DNA of 64,000 bases. Source: Eumeta japonica (lineage: Eukaryota; Arthropoda; Insecta; Lepidoptera; Psychidae). The position numbers and the translations under genes are program-made. Under the pieces are notes generated by a model. That model was not told the DNA's origin and did not search any database. It saw only the letters and a program-made list of their open reading frames with translations. Position 1 is the stretch's first letter, and each line of letters opens with the position of its first letter. The DNA is taken from the NCBI GenBank assembly GCA_005406025.1, contig BGZK01001246.1, forward strand, positions 119,434 through 183,433, given 5' to 3'. Below, one piece after another: positions 36,401 to 47,200 of this stretch.

Positions 36401-36483
36401 ATAGTTATATTTTATTAATAATGTTTAATGTTGACAATTTTTAAGGTTCGGCTTCCCTTTATATTTTCTCACCCTCGCCACTG
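33407..36483 (+). mobile_element. hAT transposon inserted in mariner A
   Basis: The element is 3,077 bp. The identical 8-bp sequence ATGACGAG directly flanks both ends (33,399-33,406; 36,484-36,491), the target-duplication length of hAT. The ends are short imperfect inverted repeats: tagtggcgaagg at the left, cagtggcgaggg read inward at the right (10 of 12). A 13-bp direct repeat, tcggcttcccttt, lies just inside each end (33,440-33,452; 36,448-36,460). The interior encodes a TTF-finger hAT transposase with several frameshifts. A GC-rich block at 33,715-33,800 may be its promoter region. Confidence 0.93.
34128..36197 (+). pseudogene. hAT transposase, TTF zinc finger / DUF4371 / dimerisation type
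   Basis: ATG 34,128 is the likely start. The N-terminus carries a TTF-type zinc finger (TWLTGSCKHNRMYCFPCLLFS, in a shifted frame, about 34,315-34,380). Next come LSFRGHDEKLTSDNRGNYIE and the DUF4371 region (IKSEINFAKFVSVIADETPD, 34,718-34,975), HVLNLCY near 35,157, an acidic/basic linker (PPRRRRRLFSS) and the C-terminal hAT dimerisation domain (AAAERSFSALKRILTYLR, about 35,985-36,050), stopping at 36,195. At least five one-base shifts interrupt it, and the ones I traced sit in short homopolymers (for example a missing T at 35,045). The family resembles animal ZMYM1/KIAA1586-like hAT proteins. Confidence 0.88.
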
Positions 36484-37238
36484 ATGACGAGTATACATAA
36501 AATATTACATGAAAATTTGGCTGTAAAAAAAATTGTTCGCGTTGGATTTAGCACAACTTTAACATTGATCAAAAAGAGGCTCATGTCGATTGGTGCAAAA
36601 AAAAAAAATGATAAAAATACAATCATGGTGCGTCAAAATCTGTTTATGATATCTACACAGGTAATGAATCTTGGATTTATGTGTGTGGCCCCGAAACTAA
36701 GCAGCAGTCGACGGTGTGGGTGTTCCAAGATAAGGTGAACCCAACAAAAGTGATTCGTGCCAAAAGTACTTTGAAGCAAATGATTGCCTATTTTTTTGGT
36801 ATAAATGGATATTTAGTTATTGTGTCAGTAGAGAATCGTAAAACGGTTAATCTGTAGTGATACACAACGATTTGCTTGGCAGAAGTCTTTGAAGAAATAA
36901 GAAATAACAACCGACAACGCAGAATCATTCTTCATCATGACAATGCTAGCTGCCACACGTCGGCCGAAACAAGTCGGTTATTGGAAGGTCAAAAGATCGA
37001 ATTGATGGGTCATATGCCGCACAACCCCGATTTGGCACCCAACGATTTCTATTTATTCCTCTCAAGCGTGAAGAATAAATTAGGTGGTTAAGGTTTTTCG
37101 AGGCGCGACGAGGCCGTTGATGCGTTCAAAATGCACGTTTTGGAGATACTTCAATCAAAATTAAAAAGATGCTATAAAAATTGGTTTCAGCGTATTCAAA
37201 AGTTCATTGATCATCATGGCAAATATTTTGAAAAGTAA
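36484..37238 (+). pseudogene. Mariner A transposase, catalytic part
   Basis: It continues from the hAT right flank: IHKILHENLAVKKI, then in several frames GNESWIYVCGPETKQQSTVW, ILHHDNASCHTSAET with the second catalytic aspartate, and NPDLAPNDFYLF with the third, spaced as in D,D34D mariners. It ends WFQRIQK...HHGKYFEK at a stop 36-38 of 37,201-37,260. Frameshifts and a stop in the middle make it inactive. Confidence 0.88.
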
Positions 37239-37308
37239 TAAAACCGTATTAAATAATAGATATTTGTTTCTTTTTGATATTCCGGACATATAAATAGCAA
37301 CCCTCGTA

Positions 37309-38791
37309 TTAGTATAGTCTCTTTAAAAACAAACAATAAAAATAAATTAATTCAAAAATTAAATGGAATCTCCATTCACTAAACGTGTTTTTATCGTTTT
37401 TTTTTTATTCAATCTTAATATTTCTTTTTGCTTTTCTTTAACTATTTTCTAAAACCATGTAGAGTTCAATATTGTACGCTGGTACGGAATCCTTCGTATT
37501 CGAGTCCGTCTCGCACTTGGCGGATTTTTAGCCCATGTAGCTTTATATAGGCTCCTTCACTTTATATACTATAAAAACTTTTAGAGCTGCATACTTACAA
37601 AAATTAAATTTATGTTTTGATTTTATTTCGCAAAATAACCACCTATTAGAATACAAATATTGCGAATTCAATAAAATCGACTTAAAATACTGATTTATAT
37701 ATTGGTATTTTATATACATAAATAGTTTGTAAATTTCCAAAGTTGTTTGCATTCAACTTGTGTCCTCTTCGTCAAACTTAATTTATCACATATTCGAAAA
37801 TGCAGTCGACCAATGGACATTGATTTTCAGTTATTTAAATTCCAACAAAGGATGGAAATATTCTCCTTAATAATATCCCACCATTTGTTTGCGTTCGCAA
37901 GCAAGTAAACTCTTACTTTTTATTATGCGCACGAGTCTAGAAATGTCACCAAGTCGAGGCAAACACACCTCCGACGAACCATCACAAACCATTCCGCAGA
38001 TCGGAAATTCGGTTATACGCAGAGGGAATTCTCGGATTCGAGCAGACACGATATCACGTTTGAACTAGACGAAGAATTTTCAATTCCGAGTACCAGCAAC
38101 TTCGTTGCATTCACCTCCAGAGTGCTTGATTCAATTTTGGGGGGGAGATAAAACTTTGCTCTTTGCTCGAATATTAGAATAGGTCATTTCGTTGATTCGA
38201 GCACGATCGGCGAATCGGTGGAGGATTATGAAGCTTGAATGTAAGAACAGATTTTTGATAAATAGATCACAAAAATGTAGTCAGCTGTGATGACACTGTT
38301 TCGGTAAGCTTCGCTGGATATATACTAGTTTCATTTCTGCAACAATTTTCGAATAATAAGACAGATTTTGATATATTTTTCGCTTTTTAAATAATATTAC
38401 CGAATAAATAAATGGACTTAATACGATAGAAAAAGCTGTATTATGGATCTCTTTCTTTCAAAATAGAGTTTTTACATATTTTATGTATTTTCTGTAACAT
38501 AGTTGTTTTACCGCTATTTGATACGTATATTGTATTTGCGGTGTGCATTGATTTTACAAAACTCTTAATGAATATTTTACATTTCTTTTTTTAAAAGCAT
38601 AATACTTGTAAGCTTTACGCAAAAATTAACAATAAGATCTCATTATACATATGAAAACAAATAATAATTTTTCTTTTAAGTTTTCAGACCAATTAATTCC
38701 AATTAATTTTTTTTTTCGGAAAAACTTTTCAATAGAAAATATTAATAAATACATTTTTAGAACGTTGTACCAATGCGATTTGTATCAATGC
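37309..38791. other. AT-rich non-coding stretch
   Basis: No gene is recognised. At 37,860-38,110 a patch of mixed composition carries no known motif; a 60-codon minus frame there is unassigned. Otherwise it is simple AT-rich sequence. Confidence 0.4.
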
Positions 38792-38817
38792 CAAAAACAA
38801 CTAATTAGTTGTTTTTG
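38792..38817. repeat. Perfect 26-bp palindrome
   Basis: The 13-bp half caaaaacaactaa is followed directly by its exact reverse complement, with no spacer. It lies about 90 bp from a second inverted repeat (38,904-38,963). Confidence 0.85.
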
Positions 38818-38903
38818 AACTCTCTTTAGAAAATTATTTAGATATGTATTTGAAGCCGGTTTTTATTTTTTTGATTTATTTTGGTTTTAGTTTTTTTAAA
38901 TTT

Positions 38904-38963
38904 AATTATTTATTAATCTACCTACATAATTTAAAAAATATGTAGGTAGATTTGTAAATAATT
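38904..38963. repeat. Inverted repeat with 25-bp arms
   Basis: Arms 38,904-38,928 and 38,939-38,963 pair with about two mismatches around a 10-nt loop; the core is 'atctacctacata'/'tatgtaggtagat'. The right arm is also the start of the dispersed repeat shared with 23,795-24,195, so the palindrome may mark that element's terminus. Confidence 0.7.
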
Positions 38964-39640
38964 AATTTTAATTATATGTGTACTAGGTTTTACTGCCATT
39001 GAAAAGTAATTTCTGATGATAGATCCACAGTATTATTCCCTAACTCTTAACCCTGATCATCATTAACTGAACGGAGATGATAATTACCAGACGCAAAAAC
39101 TTAAGCTCAAACACACTATACGTAACTATAATATTTGAGGGTATCCTTCGATTTCCTGGAATGACATCATCAGATTCTGACTTGGTGACTAGGAACTACC
39201 TCGGCAGTATTCTCTTTCAAACAAAAAAAAAATATAATAATTTTCTCTTTGGTCCAGAATTGACGAAATTCTAGCTGAGGAGCTCCGGTGGCCATCTGTG
39301 GTCTTCTTCATCAATTCTACGTCACTAAATGATACTTTCTAAATGCAAATGTTTGACTTATAGTCCAAAACAAAAGCGTTATATGTATACCTACCATATT
39401 TGAAGATGCTCTTCAATTCTTTATAAAACCTCATCATCAGAAATGGATTTTGGGAAAAATGGAACCAATTTGAAAGTATAAAGTTTTAAATAATAAAGAT
39501 TTTTTTTAAATCGGTTAATAAATGACCGAAATCTGTGGTAACAAACATAAAAAAATGCAACTGAATTGAGAACTTCAAAGTCGATTACAACTTCAAAAAA
39601 AAAAAGGATGATCGGATACAAAATACACCAATTATTTGAA
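38939..39640 (+). repeat. Dispersed repeat, 'gaagtcggtt' family, copy 2
   Basis: The first 300 bp match 23,795-24,100 block by block. The later part (39,275-39,480) matches 46,797-47,000: 'ggagctccggtggccatctg' against 'agcaggtccagtagtcatctg', then 'cactaaatgat', 'tcttcaattc', and '(t/a)tggga(a/c)aaa'. A related 3' end also occurs at 40,515-40,560 (gaacctcctttttttgtgaa). Confidence 0.55.
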
Positions 39641-39984
39641 AGTTTTTGAAGTTTTCTTTTATAGAAATATAGGAATAGTTCTTTTATTTGACATTTTTTT
39701 GTGATCAGGAAAACAAATTTGATAAATCAAAAAATTTTTATTTCTGGCTTAAGACACTTGAGACACTCACTTAATACATATAAAATTGTGTGTGTCAGCT
39801 CCGACACGGTACTAAAGTTTACTCACTACGAACAACTGTTATGATACTATAGAATAGAAAATAGGGTAAATTAACGCATTTTTCATAATACTGAAATCAT
39901 GTATATACATTGATTACGGTTATTTATATTCATTAATTTTATCGTGCTATAATTCAATAGTAGGAGTAAATCCTCAGGCTACAT

Positions 39985-40225
39985 CGTCCTTTGGTGTACG
40001 AGGATACAATCCTGCACAACAGAACAGCCTGTATGCAAAGTTTCAAGTCTATGCTTTTCATCGTTGCAAAGTTCCACTGTAGCTGGAATCCCTTACAGCT
40101 GCATCGCTCGATAGTGTATAAGGACACAATCCATCGTTAAAACATCAGAACGACGACAGAGGATGATTCCTCTGGTTTACGATAATACGTTCTATCGTCA
40201 GAATAGCTCGTATGCAAAGTTTTAA
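39985..40225 (+). repeat. Degenerate tandem repeat, about three units
   Basis: Related blocks follow one another: 'catcgtcctttggtgtacga' / 'catcgctcgatagtgtataa' / 'gattcctctggtttacgata'. Related spacers are 'gcctgtatgcaaagtttcaa' and 'gctcgtatgcaaagttttaa'. Unit spacing is roughly 75-110 bp. This looks like the tail of a decayed element. No protein is encoded. Confidence 0.45.
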
Positions 40226-41104
40226 ATACCGCTGAAATCAATACGAGATCATCATAAGGCTATACTGTACCTAACGTAATAATAATTAAAAGCAATAATT
40301 AAATTTATTTTTTAAATTTCAAAATTGAAAATGTATGGCTTAGTGAAGTTCATTCTAAGATGTCATATATGTTTGCCTTTTTGTTTATTTGAAGGCCGAA
40401 TAAAGGATTATTATTACTATTATTATAAATGATCCATTAAAATCGGTTCATAAAAAACAAAATAGTTATGCAGGAACAAATATAGAAAAATATATATACA
40501 TTTATATATACAGATGATTTGTGAACCTCCTTTTTTTGTGAAATCAGTTAAAAAATGTAAGTAGATCGGAACATTTAAGGCCTCAGTACACAATGGATAA
40601 TGCTGGCACACTACAGGTCATCGCCATTGTATAGAGATAGTAATAGCATATAATGGTGGATAATTGCCAGTGGCCGATGAATCCTGGCGCGCAATGCCGA
40701 AGTATTGAGTTTTTTGGGCACACTTCAAAAGAATCATTCGTACCATGGCCGATGGTGTGTGCACAGTCGTTCATTGTGCAGTTCGTCGCCGACTGCTCGT
40801 CAGCAGTGCACAAAAAGTACAAAAAAAGTACACAACCACGTCTGCTTGTGCACTTTTTTAGTTATTATATTTTTAAATTTTCGAGCTCCCAAAATGTCGC
40901 TATCGTAGAGCAATGAAGAGACTTTCAACTGTGTTAAACTGTACCGATCTAAGCTCTTAATTCGAGATTCAACTTTTTGCTATTGTAGCACCATACTGCA
41001 CCTACTGCAACACATGGTCTAGCTGCAGCACACGGCTTAGCTGTAGCACGAAAATGGGCCGGCTAAAATGATGAAAAACCAAACACTCACATGATAGGGA
41101 CATG
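40226..41104. other. Non-coding stretch with one possible transposon end
   Basis: At 40,575 'ttaaggcctcagtacacaat' looks like a terminal motif preceded by TTAA/TAA, and 40,690-40,860 is richer in GC with repeated 'gtgcac' and 'aaaagtac' motifs. A matching right end was not found, so an element cannot be drawn. Overlapping open frames here (up to 87 codons) are not recognised. Confidence 0.3.
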
Positions 41105-41345
41105 AAGCAGCTGCTTCCATTGTTGCCTTTCGTTCAATCAGTGGAGAGTTCCTCCTCTTCCCCTCCATCAATCTCTCCACCAATCAACCCCGTCCATTAG
41201 ATATCCTATTCTTTCCCACAAAGACGGAAACGCACTGGTGACTCCTCTGGGGTTGCGAGTGTCCGTGGGCGAAGATGACCATATACTATCTGATAGCTCA
41301 CCCGCACGTTTGCCCCTTGAATATGCTATAAAACAAAACCTTTAA
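41105..41345 (+). mobile_element. SINE copy 1
   Basis: The block starting at 41,232 (gcactggtgactcctctggg, then gttgcgagtgtcc) is nearly identical to 52,762-52,794 and recurs in weaker form at 45,136-45,290 and 59,455-59,670. Preceding blocks 'ccatcaatc', 'agatatcctattc' and following 'gctcacccgcacgtttgccc', 'gaatatgctataaaacaaaa' are also shared. The layout and A-rich tail fit a lepidopteran SINE. Confidence 0.65.
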
Positions 41346-42718
41346 AATGAACTGCATAAGGATGCGATTCACGGTGGATTGTCATCTTCCATCACAGTCT
41401 TTTTTACGATTTTTTTTTTAATTAACTTTGTTATAGTAGTACACACTTCTATAATAGTTGCACGCAATATAAAAATAAATATCCGCGGCCGTGATCCACC
41501 GTAGTGTATCCCGAGGCAGCAATGAATCATGTACCACCACGTATGAACACTTTTTCACAATGGTGGTTTATAGTAACTCATGACAGCGCATGACCCATTG
41601 TAAACCGGGTTCTTTACGGCGCGAGTCTGGCTCGTTTTTGTTTTTTTTTTTACCAGGATTCATAGTTATAATTAATTTAGCCACTTTAATAATAAAAACT
41701 CAAAATGCATTCGCAAATTATTTAGAGATGTATTTCTATCAGACATTCTAAAGTTAAATCACTATTCTAATGCTTCTCTGGTAATGTCAAAAATTTAAAT
41801 ATTTGGTAAATAAACCTGGAAGTGTTTTAAATAACATTAAGGATATGAGAACAATTCAATTTAAATGTTATCCAAAATATTTCGCGCGCTACGGGGCCTT
41901 TCAATTTGGGAGAGGAAATGAGAGGTCTGTTTGTTTGTCCAGTCAGCACTCAGAGTATTTATTTTAAGCCTTATTGAACTGGCTTCGTTTCATCTTCCGA
42001 AGGAAAAGAAGATTCCAACAGATTTTAAGCAATAAATATTTCTTTTGTATTTTTCCCTACTCAAAAGAAGAATTTAATTTAACAGTCGTTTCATAATTTT
42101 TATGCGATCATTGGATTTTCGCGGTCGATTGGAAATCGGTGAATACAATCGAAAAAAAAAATACTTCATTCAATGTTAAGGCCGTCACATTCAATACTAA
42201 CAGGATTTCGTCTAATTTTATTACATTTGACGCCACAAAAATTAGGGAGAGATAAAATTAATAGAGTGATACACCATTTTGTTTTATTAGCTTCAATCGA
42301 TTTTACTGTGCAAACTATTTTAGAATTTTTAAACGAAAAAGTCAAAATGGATTCCTTACCGTTTTTTTCCTTTTCTGTTTGTTGTCTGTTAGTTAAATTC
42401 TACCGACTTGAAATTCAAAACAGCTACAAAACTTATTTTGTGTATTGTGAAAGCGATTTAACTTCACGATGATTTGCACGAAAAATAAAATTCGCAAATT
42501 GCTAACGTAAGATTTGACAAATAGTAAATTTTACAACTTACGTTTAAAATTTACTTTTTCTTCTTTTTCTGCAATCCGCCGTCAGATTTTTTAAAACTAA
42601 ATACGGAGAATTTCGAATGCTATTTAAAAATGTTGTAAAGAACCCTTTTTGCGCAAGTCTGATTTGTAACGGACCACTATTTTTTAGTACACACTACACA
42701 CTTTAGTATACTCCAGTT
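41346..42718. other. Non-coding stretch
   Basis: No gene is recognised. A GC-richer stretch at 41,480-41,650 includes 'cggcgcgagtctggctcg', which resembles the tail of a repeat. A 99-codon plus frame (42,173-42,472) has no motif and looks like chance. Confidence 0.35.
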
Positions 42719-42830
42719 TGTATTTTTTGGGCACCGTGACCAAAGGAAAAAAGAAACCCTTATCGTCCCGTCCATCCGTCCATAAGTCATAGTCATATGG
42801 CTCCGCCCTTTTTATATTGATTGATTGTTG
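42719..42830 (-). repeat. Decayed repeat tail ('gtccgtccataa' type)
   Basis: It reads 'gggcaccgtgaccaaagg' then 'cccgtccatccgtccataag'. The order parallels the 'ttagggttccgtacc...ctgtccgtcc' tails at 32,505 and 57,468 but is more diverged. Confidence 0.3.
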
Positions 42831-42984
42831 ATATATATGAACCGCCATTAAATAATTGAATTAGGTAATTATAAAAATAAATTAAATGTAGCGTTCTAGA
42901 CATAAAATTGACAAAAGTAATTTTTTCTTAAATTAGGTAGTCACTTTGATGTAACGCTCGGTAACGTAACGATGAGTCACCGTT

Positions 42985-43205
42985 GTCTCTCTGGGTAACT
43001 ATGTTGAAATGTATTGCAAGTTATTGCCAGTTTTAAGACAGTTTTCTTTAATCATATGTCGATTTATTTTATTAGCTTTACAAATTTTTTTAACATAACA
43101 TTGTGTAGGCGTGTCCTTGGGTAAATGTTGAAAAATGCATTAAAAGCCTTTAAGACAGTTTTTCTTTAACTCATATGTCGTTTATTTTATTAGCTTTCAA
43201 ATTAG
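42985..43205 (+). repeat. Tandem duplication, about 115-bp unit
   Basis: Two adjacent units share 'tgggtaa(c)tatgttgaaa', then 'ttt(t)aagacagttttctttaa', '(t/c)tcatatgtcg', 'tttattttattagctttcaaa'. The first runs about 42,985-43,100, the second about 43,105-43,205. Differences between them are mostly small indels. Function unknown. Confidence 0.6.
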
Positions 43206-45135
43206 TTAGTTTTGTATCCTCATATATAACTTTTGATCCAGAAATTTAGAAATGGGAAATAAATTACGACTTATGAATCTGTTACAGTTTTATAAATGTA
43301 TTTAATGAAAATTACTCTGAACAAAACCAGTTCACCAATTTTCTTTGGACGTTTAGATCGTACAGTCGTTAATGACGTTCAACAACGTAATACGTGTACC
43401 GCCCGCACCGACTAGTGTGCGCTCGCGTATAGATTTCAATACAACAGCTAGCTGCCGTTTAATATATGTTTTCGAGCATCAGTTAAAAACTGATGAAGGT
43501 ATCGATTTGGGATTATGACCATTCGATGCGGAATCGAATCGAATGTAAAATATATTGTGAATGTAAGAGTATATTTGTTTGGATGTACGATCTGGAAGTG
43601 AAGCCAAAGTTGACATTGCAAATCAAAATTATGATCGAGATCGGCCGATGTAAAAGATGAACAGATTCATTATAAATGTGTCCAGATGAGCGACATCGCT
43701 GGCATATTCAAATCATTAAAAACAAATCATTTTTAAATGTTATATTACGCTCAGCGAAACAGGTTTTATTATATTATTAATTTTATTTTATTCATCTGAA
43801 TGAGATATCATAGCCCCTCAACATATGTACTAGGTATATCAACATTCAAATAAAGATAATCATTCCTTTTTTCTTATAATAGTTACTTTGAAAATAACAC
43901 TAGTATGTATCGCTACATACGTGAATATTATAAGTACTATTTACGTGATCTTCAGTACGTTATCTATTCTAAAAGTCTGGCTAAGCCTAATCCTGCTTAG
44001 CAATCAAAAAATGAATTACGCATTAAATTTTATTAAACGAATTAATCATATTACGTCTGTTACGAGAATGAGTCAAAGCGTTTTGAAAGTCCGGGAAGAA
44101 ATCCGAAGACATGTATATTATATCGGCACGAATCGCGCATGAGCACTATTGTCCATAATTTAACGGGAATATATTCACTATTCCCTTTTTATCCCAGAAG
44201 GAATTTCGCCGGAATAGACTTTTTCGGCCGCTATAAAAATCGGCTTATGAGTCTTACATAGCATATCTGGAGGGCTCCCGCCGATCTTGCCTATTTAATA
44301 ATCGATTATTGCTCGAGGGTTCCGCAGGAGGGCGCCGCGGATTACCATATCAAAAGAACGCGTGATCTCGTGTTCGACGTCAATTTACTAAAACATCGCT
44401 CGTCTGAAAAACTCGTGACGCATAAGGGCTTTTATTACGGGATCAAGGTTTGATCTCTTTGGATGCCTAAAGAACGGTCCTCTTTGTCTACCTCGCTCGT
44501 ATTTTCCCTCGGCACGGCAAGGATATTGAGCCCTCTCCGATTGCAGCATAAGGTCGATCGGGTTGGATGTTAACTTTTTTTCGTCATTTGAATTTCGGCG
44601 AATGTTACTTCACTGTGTGCTGTTAGCGATTACACGAACAAATAGGCAGTCAATTGTCCATAAATAATCTTAAAACGCCTTTAGGTCTTTACACTGGCGA
44701 CACCACCTGAATTCTCAATGTGTATCCTTATTCGTGATTCTTTATACTTTCGATTTACGTTTTACGTTCCATTCGTCTCAGTGACAACAAAATGAGATTT
44801 TTAAAATTGTCGCGTTATTCAAATATCTCATAGGCGCCTAACAATATTTTTTGTAAATTGAACAGATTCAATATTATCAAATTAAAAATGTATAGTTCTT
44901 GTTGTGGATTTTTATAGACTCTACAATATTTATTATAAGACAGTAATATGGAAACGATTTGAATATGAAAAAAAAAGAAATGTTATCGCAATTGACTGAC
45001 ATTAAGCATTTTTCATTCAATAAAATATTATAAACCTTTTCTGAATGCAACTACAGGTTAAAAAAAAATATTAATAAGCTATTGAATCAATATAAACCAT
45101 TGGATCAAAACATTGCAAAGAAACAAATATATATA
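43206..45135. other. Non-coding stretch with a large GC-rich island
   Basis: At 43,500-43,700 weak 'ggaatcgaatcgaatg' hexamer text recalls the interior of family H, but no ends are seen. At 44,140-44,600 a mixed, GC-richer island (gagggcgccgcggattacc, agggttccgcaggagggc) with no repeat similarity stands out from its AT-rich surroundings and could be conserved regulatory DNA. No coding frame is convincing. Confidence 0.3.
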
Positions 45136-45290
45136 GTCCCTACTCACTAGATATCCTATTTCCTCCCAAGAGGTTGGCAACACATTTTGGGGTTTCAAGT
45201 GTTCATGGGCGGCGGTTACCATCTACTGTCTGATGGCTTACCTGCTTTGCTCCTCGAATATGCCGTATAACAAAAAACTTTAAAAAAATA
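45136..45290 (+). mobile_element. SINE copy 2, 5'-shortened
   Basis: It shares with copy 1 'ctagatatcctatt', 'aacacattttggggtttcaa' (diverged core), 'gtgttcatgggcggcgg', 'ctgatggcttacctgc' and 'gaatatgccgtataac', with an A-rich tail. It is more diverged than copies at 41.2 and 52.8 kb. Confidence 0.55.
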
Positions 45291-45877
45291 ACATTTATTT
45301 TTTCATAAAATTTCAAAATGAAACGTTAAAATATCCTTGTGAATATTCAATATTTATATAAATTTAATATTTAGATATATAGCCTTTAATTAGGAGACTT
45401 TATAGAGAAAGAATTACTTTTACCAAGTTCATTACTGATCACTAATAATGTTAACCCTAAAATATCATAATATATTCACATTCCAAAGTCAACGAATACT
45501 TTCAAAACGGTGGCCGACGGCGGCGCCCAAGTTTCCGCCCTTACAGCTTATATTAGTTTCAGAAAGTACAACCCACAGCCTTTGTGGGTTAAATATTTCT
45601 ACTATGAGCTCTAACAAGTGACGACCGGCAACGGATGCGCGGTAATCCATAAGGCTGTGAGGTACTTAACGGCGTACGCCATGAAATGGGCTCTCTTAAC
45701 TTTGACTATAAACGTAACATTGCTTTATTTGATTATACATTGCATAATATTAGTTAACATTAAAAAATATGTTAAGACCGACTTAGAGAACGTAAAGTTA
45801 TGCCAAACGCGGTTATGTCTCTCTGTCTTCCTACTTAAACTTTGACTCAATACTTTACGTTCTGCATTCGTGTTTTT
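45291..45877. other. Non-coding stretch
   Basis: No gene is recognised. A short GC-rich patch at 45,510-45,540 (gtggccgacggcggcgccc) and a 75-codon frame at 45,618-45,845 are unassigned. Confidence 0.35.
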
Positions 45878-46019
45878 ACCAAAACAAAATCCGAAAACGA
45901 ACACAAAAGTTGATAGCAGTTAACCAATCTTAAAATTTGTGTTCATGTTCATACATATAGATGTTAAGATTGGTTAACTGTTTTTAACTTTTGTGTTCGT
46001 TTACGGATTTTATTTTGGT
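45878..46019. mobile_element. 142-bp foldback element with 59-bp arms
   Basis: Arms 45,878-45,936 and 45,961-46,019 pair with about six mismatches. Shared blocks are 'accaaaa(c/t)aaaatccg', 'aaacgaacacaaaagtt' and 'cagttaaccaatctta'. The loop is only 24 nt. It has no coding capacity. It is a foldback MITE or a locally generated inverted duplication. Confidence 0.75.
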
Positions 46020-46796
46020 CACCACCCTTTAGACGGCACCGACTCCCAAAACAGCTAATTACATATATTAATTATTTTTGAGTATGGGTTTAAATATATT
46101 CGTTATGGAGAGTTAATTTACTTGACATTATTTAGTTCAGTAAATAAACTTCATAAATTGTCTAGTCTTTACTCATAGCTTAAGACAATTCTTGGTATTA
46201 TATAATTAGCTAGATCCTCGTTTTCACTTTTATATGGAGACAGTGCAAAACCAGTTCCCATCCCCAGTTTTCTGGAAATAATAATAGTTGTTTCAGGGTC
46301 CCTAAATATTTTATTAGAGTCTAACCACACCCGGACTCAAACTTTTCCAAACCGTTGATTAAGTCGGTTGTTTTCAAAGACTATTAGGTTTTCAGATATT
46401 TTCCCAACTCACCAAAAAGTGGAAGAACCTAAGTAGCAGTATGTACGCAGCTTTATTATGTAACTACGAAAGTGCTGATCCGATTTATACATAATGTTAG
46501 AGTCTTAAAAGGTTCTTCTTGTAAATTACCATCCAGTTTCACTTCACTACATGAATGTAGGTTCTTTATATCATTTTTATGAAATGATGCTCTCTGAGAC
46601 TAAACACATAAATCAAATAAGTATAATATGTGTGCCTATAAAATTTAAGGATTTATGTAAATTTCATTGATTCTATCATCAAAGCTCTGTTGATGCTACG
46701 CAATAAGCTTATCTTTCTAACATGCACTTTAATGAGTAGAAGTTGTTTAATGACTTCAACGAAATGTCATCGCAATCCTTAAAAACACTTTTCATT
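46020..46796. other. Repeat-derived non-coding stretch
   Basis: It begins with 'cggcaccgactcccaaaac', the reverse of the 'ggagtcggtgcc' motif at 47,790, and probably consists of decayed dispersed repeat leading into the copy at 46,797. No gene is seen. Confidence 0.35.
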
Positions 46797-47200
46797 GAGC
46801 AGGTCCAGTAGTCATCTGTGATGTTCGTGAACAGTTTACTTCACCAAATGATGCTTTTTAAGAATAAATACATAAATTACCATAGAAAATAGCCAAATAG
46901 TTGCACTTTCGCTTTGTGTATATGAGGAGTTCCGTCTATTCCTCATGGATCTCATCAGAGTTTGGATATAAATGGGACAAATTCGAAAGAAATCACTATT
47001 GGTTATTAAATGAGAGAGATCTGAGACAACAACGTAAAAAATATAATGGAATTGAAAAGCTCCTTTTTTAACTGACTTCAAAATTAAAAAGGATGAGGTT
47101 CACAATTCAACTGTTTTTTTTTTTATTTTTTTATGTTTGTTACCTCATAACTTTTAACTGGGAGGACCAATTTTGATAATTCTTTTTTTTATTTGCAAGC
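46797..47200 (+). repeat. Dispersed repeat, 'gaagtcggtt' family, copy 3 and an inverted end
   Basis: 46,797-47,000 parallels 39,275-39,480. At 47,060-47,100 it meets 'ttaactgacttcaaaat', the same family's end in reverse orientation, followed by 'aaaaaggatgaggttcacaa' and 'ggaggaccaattttgataat'. Two copies therefore abut end to end. Confidence 0.5.

Larger units (their letters stand above)
32938..37306 (+). mobile_element. Mariner element A, split by a hAT insertion
   Basis: Ends are 27-bp inverted repeats at 32,938-32,964 (cgaggactgttatttatg...) and 37,280-37,306 (reverse complement cgagggttgctatttatatg...), differing by six transitions. TA dinucleotides flank both ends (32,936-32,937; 37,307-37,308), the mariner target. 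Without the hAT insert and one copy of its target duplication the element is 1,284 bp, the normal mariner size. The interior encodes a decayed mariner transposase on the plus strand. Confidence 0.92.

Noticed and set aside
39985..40225. Spaced repeats considered as a CRISPR array
   Set aside because: The units are degenerate, unequally spaced and only three in number, and the DNA is eukaryotic.
40573..40860. Possible piggyBac- or Harbinger-type end (ttaaggcctcagtacacaat)
   Set aside because: The opposite terminus and a transposase could not be found, so no element can be drawn.
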